From contig PHBP01000002.1 of NCBI GenBank assembly GCA_002842035.1, positions 124,001-188,000 of the forward strand: a stretch of DNA of 64,000 nucleotides, read 5' to 3'. This DNA is from Candidatus Cloacimonetes bacterium HGW-Cloacimonetes-2 (GTDB taxonomy: Bacteria > Cloacimonadota > Cloacimonadia > Cloacimonadales > Cloacimonadaceae). Both the position numbers and the translations under genes were made by a program. Positions 46,341-53,742 of the stretch are shown here, piece by piece. The notes under the pieces are model-generated. The model was not told where the DNA came from and did not search any database. It worked only from the letters and a program-made list of their open reading frames with translations. Numbering within the stretch: the first letter of the stretch is position 1; each line of letters begins with the position of its first letter.

Positions 46341-46368
46341 AATATAGTTTAAATGTGGAGGCTGCCAA
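46341..46368 (-). promoter_or_regulatory. candidate promoter of the secreted-protein/protease operon
   Basis: Minus strand TTGGCA (46363-46368) and TATATT (46341-46346) are 16 bp apart, with the -10 box about 38 bp before the start codon at 46302. Confidence 0.6.
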
Positions 46369-46405
46369 CACTTTTTTTATCTCTTTCGCTATTAATTCGC
46401 AAATT

Positions 46406-47197
46406 CTATACTGGCGATTTGATATAATTCCTAATCAGCAACTCAGTCTCAGCCTGGAAAGCTCCAGATACGGAGTACTGCGTCTCAACTTCTTCAATGA
46501 GACAGCCATCGTATAGCTGCTTTATGTAAGGATCGTTGTTGTAGGATAGCAGGAACTTGCCCTTGATCTGTTTCAAGGCTTCTGCCAGCTCTACATGCTG
46601 GTTGAAAGCATCCGCGTCCTCACGTTCGTAGATGTGCTCCTTGGTATAGTAGGGAGGGTCAAGATAGAAGAACGTGTGGGGCTGATCGAACCGGGCTACG
46701 ATCTTCTCCCAAGGCTGCTTTTCAATGATAACGTGCCTCAGACGTTCCGAGGCTTCCTTCACCTTGTCCAGATTCCTCAGTGGCATGTATTTGTAGCCCT
46801 GATTGACGCAGAAGTTCTTTGATCTTGAGCCATAGCTGCAGGCGAGGTTGTAATAGAACTTGATCGCCCTTTCCAACTCGGTTCTGGGCTCATGCATCAT
46901 GAAGTTATCAAACATCTCCCTGGCGATCAGATAGTTGTTCAGTTCGGTAACGAAGGCTTCCGGGTGGTTCTTGATGTACTTCCAGAAGTTTACCAGATCG
47001 CCATTGATATCGTTATAGACCTCAGTATAGCGACTCTTCTTAGATAGCTGCCAATCTTCCTTGTTGGCACTCTTCCCGAATAGTATCCAGGCCGCACCTC
47101 CAAAGACTTCGCAGTAGATGTCATGCTTGGGGATGAGCGGAAGGATTTTCTTGCGGAGGAGACGCTTGCCGCCTACCCAGGAGATGATAGAGTTCAT
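46406..47197 (-). CDS. D12-class N6-adenine DNA methyltransferase (first of a tandem pair)
   Basis: The 263-residue protein has the Dam-like SAM-binding start WVGGKRLLRKKILPLIP and EVFGGAAWILF, and the catalytic motif DPPY near residue 180 (FFYLDPPYYTKEHIY), followed by LLSYNNDPYIKQLY. The class methylates adenine N6 in a short site. Its ATG overlaps the stop of the upstream paralogue (4 bp). No restriction enzyme is adjacent; the context is phage-like, where such enzymes protect phage DNA. The target sequence is unknown. Confidence 0.93.
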   Translation of the reverse strand: MNSIISWVGGKRLLRKKILPLIPKHDIYCEVFGGAAWILFGKSANKEDWQLSKKSRYTEVYNDINGDLVNFWKYIKNHPEAFVTELNNYLIAREMFDNFMMHEPRTELERAIKFYYNLACSYGSRSKNFCVNQGYKYMPLRNLDKVKEASERLRHVIIEKQPWEKIVARFDQPHTFFYLDPPYYTKEHIYEREDADAFNQHVELAEALKQIKGKFLLSYNNDPYIKQLYDGCLIEEVETQYSVSGAFQAETELLIRNYIKSPV

Positions 47198-47997
47198 TGT
47201 TTCACCCCACTTCCCAACAAGTTGGGCAGCGAGGACCCCGACTCCTCCAGTTTGAAGTTGGCGATGATCACTTCGTTAAACTCGGACTTGCCTTCCTTGC
47301 GGTTGATGCCCTTGGTTCGGGTAACATGCCTGATGTCAAAACCCTTGTATAGCTTAAGCACTTCGGGATTATCATCGTAGGACAGAATGAACCTTCCCTT
47401 GATGTTCTTCAGTATGTCTCTCAAGGCTTCATGGCTGAACTGCTTGGAGTTCTCATAGGTATAGCCCAGCATGTAAGGAGGATCGCAATAGAAGAAGTTG
47501 CTCTTGGTGTCATACTTATCGATCACCTGCTCATAAGACAGATTCTCAATGATCACCATATCCAGGCGTTTGTGGAGTTCTTTGATGCGTTCCAGACGAT
47601 TATACATACTGGAGGTACCACGCTTCTGAGAGGTGCCGAAGCTGTCACCCTTACTTCCGAATGATCTGGTGATCAGATACATGAACCTGGCAGCACGCTG
47701 TATCTCGGTAAGACCTTCCTGCTTGAGGATATCCCCAAAGAGCTTGCGGCTGGCAACTAACCAGTCCAGTTCCTTGATCAGCTCATCAGGATGATACTTT
47801 ACCTGCATGAACAGGTTGACCAGGCGGTTATCGAGATCGTTATAGACTTCCAGATCTCCCCATTTCTCTTTGTAGAGAAGCATCCAGGCAGCCCCACCGA
47901 AGGGCTCGATGTAGCCTTTGATGTCCTTGGGGACGTAGGGAGCGATGACCTTTCTCAGGAGGCGTTTACCGCCTATCCAGCCGATGATCGCATCCAT
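47194..47997 (-). CDS. D12-class N6-adenine DNA methyltransferase (second of a tandem pair)
   Basis: This 267-residue paralogue begins WIGGKRLLRKVIAPYVP, with EPFGGAAWMLLY and the catalytic DPPY near 170 (FFYCDPPYMLGYTYE), then FILSYDDNPEVLKLYKG. It resembles its neighbour along the whole length yet differs in the region between motifs that sets specificity (for example SKGDSFGTSQKRG here). Its start overlaps the stop of the -1-frame extension before it. Confidence 0.93.
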   Translation of the reverse strand: MDAIIGWIGGKRLLRKVIAPYVPKDIKGYIEPFGGAAWMLLYKEKWGDLEVYNDLDNRLVNLFMQVKYHPDELIKELDWLVASRKLFGDILKQEGLTEIQRAARFMYLITRSFGSKGDSFGTSQKRGTSSMYNRLERIKELHKRLDMVIIENLSYEQVIDKYDTKSNFFYCDPPYMLGYTYENSKQFSHEALRDILKNIKGRFILSYDDNPEVLKLYKGFDIRHVTRTKGINRKEGKSEFNEVIIANFKLEESGSSLPNLLGSGVKQ

Positions 47998-48203
47998 CAG
48001 ACATCTCCTTTCGGGTCGGTGATACAGAGTCGCAGATACAGTTCAGGTAATGTGAGAGTGTCGAAGTCAACACTCTCGAAGCCCAGCTTTCTGAGGATCA
48101 TTTCGAACCTCTCGAAGGGGTATTTGGAGACGCCGTTACCGCCAATCCGAAACTCCCGAGCCAACCTGCGAACCTCTCTTTGTTGGCTCTGATATAGACG
48201 AAA
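47997..48203 (-). CDS. -1-frame extension of the phage frameshift gene (fusion about 150 aa); 34-aa ORF inside
   Basis: Read in the -1 frame after the slippery site the sequence gives 67 residues without a stop: RLYQSQQREVRRLAREF, then IGGNGVSKYPFERFEMIL and RKLGFESVDFDTLTLPEL, ending LRLCITDPKGDV. Joined to the first 83 residues of the 0-frame this makes about 150 residues. An ATG inside it (48101) overlaps the 0-frame stop (ATGA) and would give a separate 34-residue protein by coupling. Its stop overlaps the following methyltransferase start by 1 bp. Confidence 0.62.
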   Translation of the reverse strand, partial: FRLYQSQQREVRRLAREFRIGGNGVSKYPFERFEMILRKLGFESVDFDTLTLPELYLRLCITDPKGDV

Positions 48204-48448
48204 AAAGCGGAGATATGCTCCAGTGCTTCAAGTGCATCCATATTGTCCGGGTCCTGGTTTGAGATGATACGGATCAGCTCTTTATCGGCTTCCGATTGGC
48301 TGATCAGTTCAAGCAGTTCCAGCTCACTCACCTTGGCTACCTTGCCGGATAGGAAGTCCTCAAGCTTGGCTTTCAAGGTAGCGTTCGAGATCGTGAGACA
48401 GAGTATTTGCCGCAGTTGGCTATAGCTGAGTTTTGGTTCTCGCTTCAT
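48098..48448 (-). CDS. phage-type small protein, 0-frame product of a probable frameshift gene
   Basis: This 116-residue frame begins MKREPKLSYSQLRQILCL and is largely helical (VSELELLELISQSEADKELI). At codons 82-83 it passes a T TTT TTC heptamer, after which the 0-frame tail (VYIRANKERFAGWLG...SRGSK) looks poor while the -1 frame looks like real protein. The size, the overlap and the position beside a tail-like gene resemble phage tail-assembly chaperones (G/GT type), but no family match can be proven by eye. AAGGATTATTCT is the only sequence upstream of the ATG resembling a ribosome site. Confidence 0.7.
   Translation of the reverse strand: MKREPKLSYSQLRQILCLTISNATLKAKLEDFLSGKVAKVSELELLELISQSEADKELIRIISNQDPDNMDALEALEHISAFFVYIRANKERFAGWLGSFGLAVTASPNTPSRGSK
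48158..48206 (-). promoter_or_regulatory. probable -1 ribosomal frameshift site: heptamer plus stem-loop
   Basis: The heptamer TTTTTTC (48200-48206) is in the correct phase (T TTT TTC). Ten bases later GAGCCAAC (48182-48189) pairs perfectly with GTTGGCTC (48158-48165) around a 16-nt loop. Slippery heptamer, spacer and stem together are the standard layout of programmed -1 sites. Confidence 0.68.
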
Positions 48449-48463
48449 AGAATAATCCTTTTC

Positions 48464-48706
48464 TTATTGACCAAAGAACATTTCGAGGGCAATGCCTAGT
48501 AAGAGCAGGAATTGCGAGGTGGAGACGGTTAGCAGTATCTTCATATTCGTCTCCACTCTCGCCATTCTGGTTACCAGTGACTTGTTGCTGTCACCATTGC
48601 CATAGATCTCCTCGTGAACCGAATCGATTTTCTCCTTGAGCACCCCACAGCACAACGAGTTGTGCTGCGAGGACCCCGCGATCTCAGGTTTGCACTGGCA
48701 GTCCAT
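48464..48706 (-). CDS. small phage-type membrane protein (holin-accessory-like)
   Basis: This 80-residue protein has a cytosolic charged coiled-coil part (VLKEKIDSVHEEIYGNGDSN, MARVETNMKILL) and one C-terminal membrane helix (STSQFLLLLGIALEMFFG). The layout is that of XhlA-like lysis accessories and other phage membrane-tethered coiled coils. Four Cys in the first 20 residues are unusual. AAGGAA precedes the ATG. Function is not certain. Confidence 0.65.
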   Translation of the reverse strand: MDCQCKPEIAGSSQHNSLCCGVLKEKIDSVHEEIYGNGDSNKSLVTRMARVETNMKILLTVSTSQFLLLLGIALEMFFGQ

Positions 48707-48749
48707 AGCAGTTCCTTGTTTTCGAGTGTAGCTGCGAAGAGCAGTGATC

Positions 48750-49086
48750 TTATACTCCCGGAGGGATATCCTTGAGCAGGAAGATCTTGTTGGAGGTCAC
48801 TCCAGAGAACTCGGTGGAGATGACTACGTTGAAGAGGCCATCAGCCTCTCCCGACCAGTCAACTGTCCAGCGTAGTCCGGTGAAGATCACCACCCGATCC
48901 AGTTCCTTGGAAGCCACTACGATGGTGGTATCCTTGCTCATGAACAGGGTGCTTTCCAGGAAGTTCTTCTGCTTGGTGGAGAGTCCGGAGATGTTGAGTT
49001 CGACCGTGCTGGTGCGCTTGCCCGGGATGGTATAGTTGCGGGTCTTGAGCTTGGTCAGCTTAGAGTCCGTCTTACCGGGAGGTCAC
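48750..49086 (-). pseudogene. phage tail-like protein, frameshifted near its start
   Basis: A frame is open from 49082 to 48750 and reads GKTDSKLTKLKTRNYTIPGK, then TVELNISGLSTKQKNFLES and, from an internal ATG at 48941, MSKDTTIVVASKELDRVVIF. It has no start codon of its own before 48941. A GTG at 49086, 4 bp after the preceding small ORF, would enter this frame if the CCC at 49078-49080 region had one more C, giving a ~112-residue protein starting VTSPGKTDSK. So a one-base loss (or sequencing error) in a C run is likely. The style resembles phage major tail/tube proteins. Confidence 0.6.
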
Positions 49087-49090
49087 CTTT

Positions 49091-49171
49091 CTAATTCACC
49101 TGGCTGGCATTAATTCCATAAGCCCCTGCCAGCAATCCGAAGATTTGGACTGCAAAGAGCATCTGTCTCAT
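49091..49171 (-). CDS. 26-residue hydrophobic small protein
   Basis: The frame MRQMLFAVQIFGLLAGAYG... (26 residues) has an unusually strong ribosome site, AAGGAGTATAA before the ATG. One hydrophobic helix fills most of it. It is the first gene of the phage-like block, 4 bp ahead of the frameshifted tail-like gene, and lies downstream of the palindrome at 49221. Function unknown. Confidence 0.5.
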   Translation of the reverse strand: MRQMLFAVQIFGLLAGAYGINASQVN

Positions 49172-49220
49172 TTATACTCCTTAGAACGGGCGATTAATAA
49201 TGAGCCGCGCTATGTGTCCC

Positions 49221-49237
49221 TGTTGACACTGTCAACA
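49221..49237. promoter_or_regulatory. 17-bp perfect palindrome containing TTGACA, possible operator
   Basis: TGTTGACA and TGTCAACA are perfect inverse complements around one C. It lies 50 bp upstream of the 26-aa ORF; each arm holds a -35-like TTGACA. Phage repressor-type operators have this size. Confidence 0.45.
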
Positions 49238-49459
49238 TTTTGTTTCAAGGATCATTTGCATTATGTTGCATCCATATTTAGCCTTCCTCAAAGCTCACAC
49301 CTCTGCATCCCCTGTGATTCCGCTGTGGGACAGGGGATTCTCAGCTCCTATCCAGCACTTGTACAGGAGGCTGTTTAAAGGAAGATAAGGAGTATTACAT
49401 TCTTGCACTTAGCTCACCCCTTTGATAGTAAATTGCTAACTACCTGATTGACTATTGCT

Positions 49460-49526
49460 TGCTGCATCATCATGCAGGATACAAGCAGGATACAAGCAGG
49501 ATACAAGCATCCTGGCAAGCAGAGAG
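49460..49526 (+). repeat. interspersed 11-bp-unit repeat, copy C
   Basis: A TGCTGCATCATCATGCAGG head is followed by three near-perfect units ATACAAGCAGG/ATACAAGCATCC and the end word AAGCAGAGAG (49517-49526). The guaB promoter candidate begins 22 bp later. Confidence 0.82.
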
Positions 49527-49548
49527 CAGAAAATAGCTAATGCCAAAC

Positions 49549-49575
49549 TTGACAGCATAAGCTCTTGCAAATAAT
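49549..49575 (+). promoter_or_regulatory. candidate guaB promoter
   Basis: TTGACA (49549-49554) and AATAAT (49570-49575), spacing 15 bp, 21 bp before the start codon and its AAGGAG site. Confidence 0.5.
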
Positions 49576-49596
49576 TGGCTTGAAAAGGAGTCTCAG

Positions 49597-51057
49597 ATGA
49601 AGAAAACCGTGCGTAAGTCCTACACTTTTGATGATGTACTGCTCGTACCTCAATACTCCCGTGTTTTGCCTTCCACCGTTAGTCTCGAAACCCGCATCAG
49701 CCCCAAGATCACTCTAAAAGTCCCCATCATTAGCGCTGCAATGGATACCGTCACAGAGAGTGATTTGGCGATAGCGATGGCACGTGAAGGCGGGCTGGGA
49801 ATAATTCACAAGAATCTATCCATCGAAGCGCAAGCAAATGAGGTTCACTTGGTTAAGCGTGCCGAAAGCGGAGTGATCACCAATCCCTATACGGTATCCC
49901 CCAAAGACAGCCTCAAAAAGGTTCTTGAGCTCAAGCAGCAGCATAAAGTGGGCGGATTCCCGGTAGTTGAGGGCAGGAAGCTGGTGGGAATACTCACCAA
50001 TAGAGATATCCGATTTGAGACCAATCAAAAACGCATGGTAAAAGACCTGATGACTCCCAAGGACAGACTGATTACCGCTCCGATCGGCGTATCGACGGAA
50101 GAAGCTAAAGCACTGCTTCAAAAGAACAGAATTGAGAAACTTCTATTGATCAATCCGGATCAGAGCCTGGCAGGGATGATCACCGTAAAAGATATTATGA
50201 AGGGGATTGACTTTCCAAATGCAGTGCAGGACAGTAAAAACAGGCTTTTAGTAGGCGCTGCCGTTGGTGTAACCGGAGACTTTTTGGAGCGTGCCCAGGA
50301 ATTGGCGGTTAAGGGTGCTGATATCATCACCATCGATACCGCACACGGTCATCAGATCAATATCAAAGAAGCGATTAGTAAGATCAAAAAGCACCTTAGT
50401 ATTGACGTTTTAGCAGGAAATATCGCTACCGCAGCAGCGGCAAAGTATCTGATAGATGCCGGTGCTGATGCTATCAAAATCGGGATTGGACCCGGCTCAA
50501 TCTGCACGACTCGAGTAGTGGCAGGAATTGGCGTACCCCAGCTTTCTGCCATAATGGATTGCGCTGAAATCGCCAATACAAGAGGCATTCCTCTGATCGC
50601 TGATGGCGGGATCAAGTATTCTGGAGACATTGTAAAAGCATTAGCAGCAGGAGCAAATGCTGTGATGATCGGCTCGCTCTTTGCCGGCACAGATGAGAGC
50701 CCGGGTGAATACATTATCTACAATGGCCGCAGATTCAAGACCTATCGCGGAATGGGATCGATTGGAGCTATGAAACTTGGCAGCAAAGATCGCTATTTCC
50801 AGGAGAGCAGCGAGGAAAACAAGCTTGTGGCAGAGGGAATCGAGGGAATGGTGCCTTACAAAGGCCCTCTGAAAGACTATTTGTTCCAGTTGGTAGGCGG
50901 GATCAGAAGCGGTATGGGTTATTGCGGAGCAGCCAATCTGCTGGCTCTGAGAACCAATGCGGAATTTATAGAGATCACTCCAGCCGGATTGAAAGAATCG
51001 CATCCCCACGATATCCGTATCACCAAAGAAACACCCAATTACCATAGCAGTGAATGA
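49597..51057 (+). CDS. guaB: inosine-5'-monophosphate dehydrogenase
   Basis: The 486-residue enzyme oxidises IMP to XMP, the committed step to GMP. It has [18 protein letters not shown], two CBS domains at ~95-210, the phosphate/K loop [17 protein letters not shown] with catalytic Cys, [25 protein letters not shown] and the flap RGMGS. AAGGAG precedes the ATG. The downstream recombinase start lies within its last codons. Confidence 0.97.
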   Translation: MKKTVRKSYTFDDVLLVPQYSRVLPSTVSLETRISPKITLKVPIISAAMDTVTESDLAIAMAREGGLGIIHKNLSIEAQANEVHLVKRAESGVITNPYTVSPKDSLKKVLELKQQHKVGGFPVVEGRKLVGILTNRDIRFETNQKRMVKDLMTPKDRLITAPIGVSTEEAKALLQKNRIEKLLLINPDQSLAGMITVKDIMKGIDFPNAVQDSKNRLLVGAAVGVTGDFLERAQELAVKGADIITIDTAHGHQINIKEAISKIKKHLSIDVLAGNIATAAAAKYLIDAGADAIKIGIGPGSICTTRVVAGIGVPQLSAIMDCAEIANTRGIPLIADGGIKYSGDIVKALAAGANAVMIGSLFAGTDESPGEYIIYNGRRFKTYRGMGSIGAMKLGSKDRYFQESSEENKLVAEGIEGMVPYKGPLKDYLFQLVGGIRSGMGYCGAANLLALRTNAEFIEITPAGLKESHPHDIRITKETPNYHSSE

Positions 51058-51943
51058 GCAGACTTATAACGATCTGATCAGCGCTTTTAGCTTTTACCTG
51101 AGAGTTGAAAAAGGGCTCGCGGAAAATAGCATCGAAGCTTATAGCCGGGATGTAAGAGACTTTTTGCTCTATAATTCCAAGGATATCGGTGCCTACCAGC
51201 ACGGTGATGTAATCGATTACTTCGTAAGCCTGCAACGCACAGGGCTGGTAAATAGCAGCCTTGCCAGAAGAAGAGTGGCTATCAAGCAGTTCTTTCTGTA
51301 TTTATCCGAAAATGACTATCAGGTAGGTGTGGATTTTGAGAAAGTACCCTCGGTGAAAATTGAACAGCACTTACCGGATTTCCTCAGCGTGGAGCAAATG
51401 CTGGGGCTATTGGACGGATTGCCCACCGCTACTGCATTGGATCTGAGAAACAAGGCAATGATGGAGCTGATGTACGCCTGTGGCCTGAGAATCTCGGAGC
51501 TATTGGGCTTGAGCCTGCACGATATCATCGATGCACAAATGCTGATTTTGGTAAGGGGCAAAGGCAATAAACAGCGATATGTACCATATCCTGAATCAAT
51601 CGGCAATCTGCTGGCTCATTATATGGCACAAGCAAGACCGGTGATTATTGGTTTTATCAATACTGATATTCTTTTCCCCAATTACCGGGGCAAGCAGATG
51701 AGCAGGATGGGTTTTTGGAAGATCTTGCGCAAAGCCTGCCTGGAAGCAAAAATCAAGCAAGAGATTACTCCACATACCTTTAGACATTCCTTTGCCACCC
51801 ACCTGCTGGAAGCCGGAGTCAATCTGCGCATCGTGCAAGCTCTACTGGGACACGCCAGCATCGATACTACACAGATTTATACACACGTTGATACCAGATA
51901 CCTGATAGAAACACATAGAGTTTACCACCCCAGATCAAAGTAA
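51050..51943 (+). CDS. tyrosine recombinase, XerC/XerD type
   Basis: The 297-residue protein has an N-terminal SAM-like domain (LRVEKGLAENSIEAYSRDVRDF) and the catalytic domain with Arg in YACGLRISELLGLSL, Lys in VRGKGNKQRYVP, HTFRHSFATHLLEAG, LLGHASIDTTQIYTHV with the nucleophile Tyr. This is the full active set. Start is GTG at 51050, overlapping guaB by 8 bp, so it is a housekeeping chromosome-dimer resolvase rather than a mobile integrase. Whether XerC or XerD cannot be told. Confidence 0.92.
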   Translation: MNEQTYNDLISAFSFYLRVEKGLAENSIEAYSRDVRDFLLYNSKDIGAYQHGDVIDYFVSLQRTGLVNSSLARRRVAIKQFFLYLSENDYQVGVDFEKVPSVKIEQHLPDFLSVEQMLGLLDGLPTATALDLRNKAMMELMYACGLRISELLGLSLHDIIDAQMLILVRGKGNKQRYVPYPESIGNLLAHYMAQARPVIIGFINTDILFPNYRGKQMSRMGFWKILRKACLEAKIKQEITPHTFRHSFATHLLEAGVNLRIVQALLGHASIDTTQIYTHVDTRYLIETHRVYHPRSK

Positions 51944-51956
51944 AATGGAGATAGAT

Positions 51957-52937
51957 ATGAGAAGAATGATACTTTTAGCGGTAATCTTTAGCTGCCTGAT
52001 AATACTACCAGGCTGCTCACCAAAGAAAGAAGAGGCAAAAGAGCTTCGTAAGGTGAGAATTACCCTCGATTGGACACCTAATACCAATCATACAGGCATT
52101 TATGTCGCTAAGGAACTCGGTTACTTTGCTGAGGAAGGTTTGGATGTAGAGATTCTGCAACCCGGTCAAAACACGACCGATCAGATCGTAGCTTCAGGAA
52201 ACAGCGAATTTGGAGTCAGCTATCAGGAAAATGTAGTACTGGCTCGCGCTCAGAGCATCCCATTGGTCTCCATCGCGGCTGTGATTCAGCATAATACTTC
52301 GGGTTTTGCTGCCTTGAAGAATTCCGGGATAATGAGCCCCAAAGATTTTGAGAACAAGCGCTATGGCAGTTGGGATTCACCATCCGAACTGGCTATACTC
52401 AAGACAGTGATGGAAAAGAGCGGTGCTGATTTCTCCAAGGTAAGGATAGTCTCCGGAGTCTATGATTTCTTTACTACTATTGGCAAAGATGCAGATTTTG
52501 AATGGATTTATGATGCCTGGACAGGTATCGAAGCTCGCAATAAGGGGATCGAGATAAACTATATACCTCTCAGAGAGCTTGATCCGGTCTTTGATTACTA
52601 TACACCGGTGATTATAACCAGTGAAAAGCTGATCGCCCAGGATGGTGAGATGATCAGTAGCTTTATGAAAGCCCTTAGCCGGGGCTATGATTATTGCATA
52701 GCCAAGCCCTCCGAGGCAGCGGACGTTTTGCTCAAATACGTTCCGGAATTGGATAGCGCATTGGTAAAAGGTTCTCAGGGATATCTTGCCGCGGAATATC
52801 GCTCTGATGCTGCGCGATGGGGCGAACAGCAAACAGTCGTCTGGAAACGCTTCATCGATTGGGCTTTTGACAATCGGATAATCAACGTATCAGTTGAAGC
52901 CGACAAGGCATTTACAAATCATTTCTTACCGCAATGA
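51957..52937 (+). CDS. ABC transporter substrate-binding lipoprotein, ThiY/NMT1-like
   Basis: The 326-residue protein starts at ATG 51957 (GGAGATAGAT ribosome site; an in-frame ATG 4 codons earlier lacks one). A lipobox LPGC gives a lipid-anchored Cys. The mature part has RITLDWTPNTNHTGIYVAKELGYFAEEGLDVEI in pieces, the THI5/NMT1 start, and QNTTDQIVASGNSEFGVSY. Family members bind thiamine-pyrimidine precursors or similar ring compounds. It is followed by the ATPase, overlapping by 4 bp, but by no permease. No TPP riboswitch is visible upstream. Confidence 0.88.
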   Translation: MRRMILLAVIFSCLIILPGCSPKKEEAKELRKVRITLDWTPNTNHTGIYVAKELGYFAEEGLDVEILQPGQNTTDQIVASGNSEFGVSYQENVVLARAQSIPLVSIAAVIQHNTSGFAALKNSGIMSPKDFENKRYGSWDSPSELAILKTVMEKSGADFSKVRIVSGVYDFFTTIGKDADFEWIYDAWTGIEARNKGIEINYIPLRELDPVFDYYTPVIITSEKLIAQDGEMISSFMKALSRGYDYCIAKPSEAADVLLKYVPELDSALVKGSQGYLAAEYRSDAARWGEQQTVVWKRFIDWAFDNRIINVSVEADKAFTNHFLPQ

Positions 52938-53668
52938 CAGCATATCTGAGCGCTCGCAAGATAAACAAGAGCTTCCTCTTTGGAGGCAATAAGATAGGTA
53001 TCTTGAGTGAACTTGATTTTGATATCTGTGAAGGAGAATTTGTCTCTATACTGGGTTCCAGCGGTTGTGGCAAAAGCACTCTTCTGGAGCTATTTGCCGG
53101 AATCACCAGACCCGATAACGGTAGTATCCTGCTATGTGGTGATGATATTACAGGACAAAGCGGTCATCTGGGATATATGCCTCAGGAAGATTTACTTTTT
53201 CCCTGGCTCAGTACAGAGCAGAATGTCTTACTACCGGCACGGATAAAGAAACGAGATCTGGCGCAAGCCAGAGCAGAGATCAAGCGGTTGCTCCCGGTCT
53301 TTGGATTGGAAAACCATTCCAAGTTACTACCTTATCAGCTTTCAGGTGGGCTAAAGCAACGTGTGGCGCTACTCAGGACATATATGACGGGCTCGCACCT
53401 ACTACTACTGGACGAGCCGTTTGCTTCGCTGGATGCCATTACGAGATTGCAGATGCAGGAATGGTTACTACGGATCAAAGAGAAGCTGGAGCTCACCATA
53501 ATCCTGGTAACACACGATATCAGCGAAGCTATCAAGCTATCAGACAGAATAGAATTGATGGATAAGTCACCCGGACGCTTCATCAAGACCTATTCATTAA
53601 GCCAGGATTTAAAGAATAATCCCACCGAATTTGAAATGCTCAAGAAAGAGATTGTGGCAAGGCTGTGA
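52934..53668 (+). CDS. ABC transporter ATP-binding protein (nitrate/taurine/ThiZ class)
   Basis: The 244-residue ATPase has Walker A GSSGCGKST, Q-loop YMPQEDLLFPW, signature LSGGLKQRV, Walker B LLLLDEPFASLD and switch His (LVTHDISEA). The Q-loop and D-loop forms are those of the NrtD/TauB/ThiZ class, which fits the NMT1-type binding protein before it. The expected membrane permease is not in the window; the next gene is pyrE. Confidence 0.93.
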   Translation: MTAYLSARKINKSFLFGGNKIGILSELDFDICEGEFVSILGSSGCGKSTLLELFAGITRPDNGSILLCGDDITGQSGHLGYMPQEDLLFPWLSTEQNVLLPARIKKRDLAQARAEIKRLLPVFGLENHSKLLPYQLSGGLKQRVALLRTYMTGSHLLLLDEPFASLDAITRLQMQEWLLRIKEKLELTIILVTHDISEAIKLSDRIELMDKSPGRFIKTYSLSQDLKNNPTEFEMLKKEIVARL

Positions 53669-53742
53669 AGCATCTCACAAGCTTCTTTTGATCTTGGCAG
53701 GAAGCAGCAAAACACGTATTATTTCCTTGAGAGGAATATATT

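Larger units (their letters stand above)
49172..49596. other. divergent intergenic region between phage remnant and guaB
   Basis: It contains the palindrome at 49221, repeat copy C and the guaB promoter candidate; no further gene is seen. Confidence 0.6.

Noticed and set aside
46406-47997. Restriction-modification system
   Set aside because: Two methyltransferases are present but no nuclease or specificity gene is adjacent; the flanks are phage-like.
51050-51943. Integrase of the nearby phage remnant
   Set aside because: The recombinase overlaps guaB in an operon, lies on the opposite strand to the remnant and has XerC/D-type size and sequence.
51944-51956. TPP riboswitch before the ThiY-like gene
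   Set aside because: Only a few bases separate it from the recombinase gene; there is no room and no thi-box sequence.
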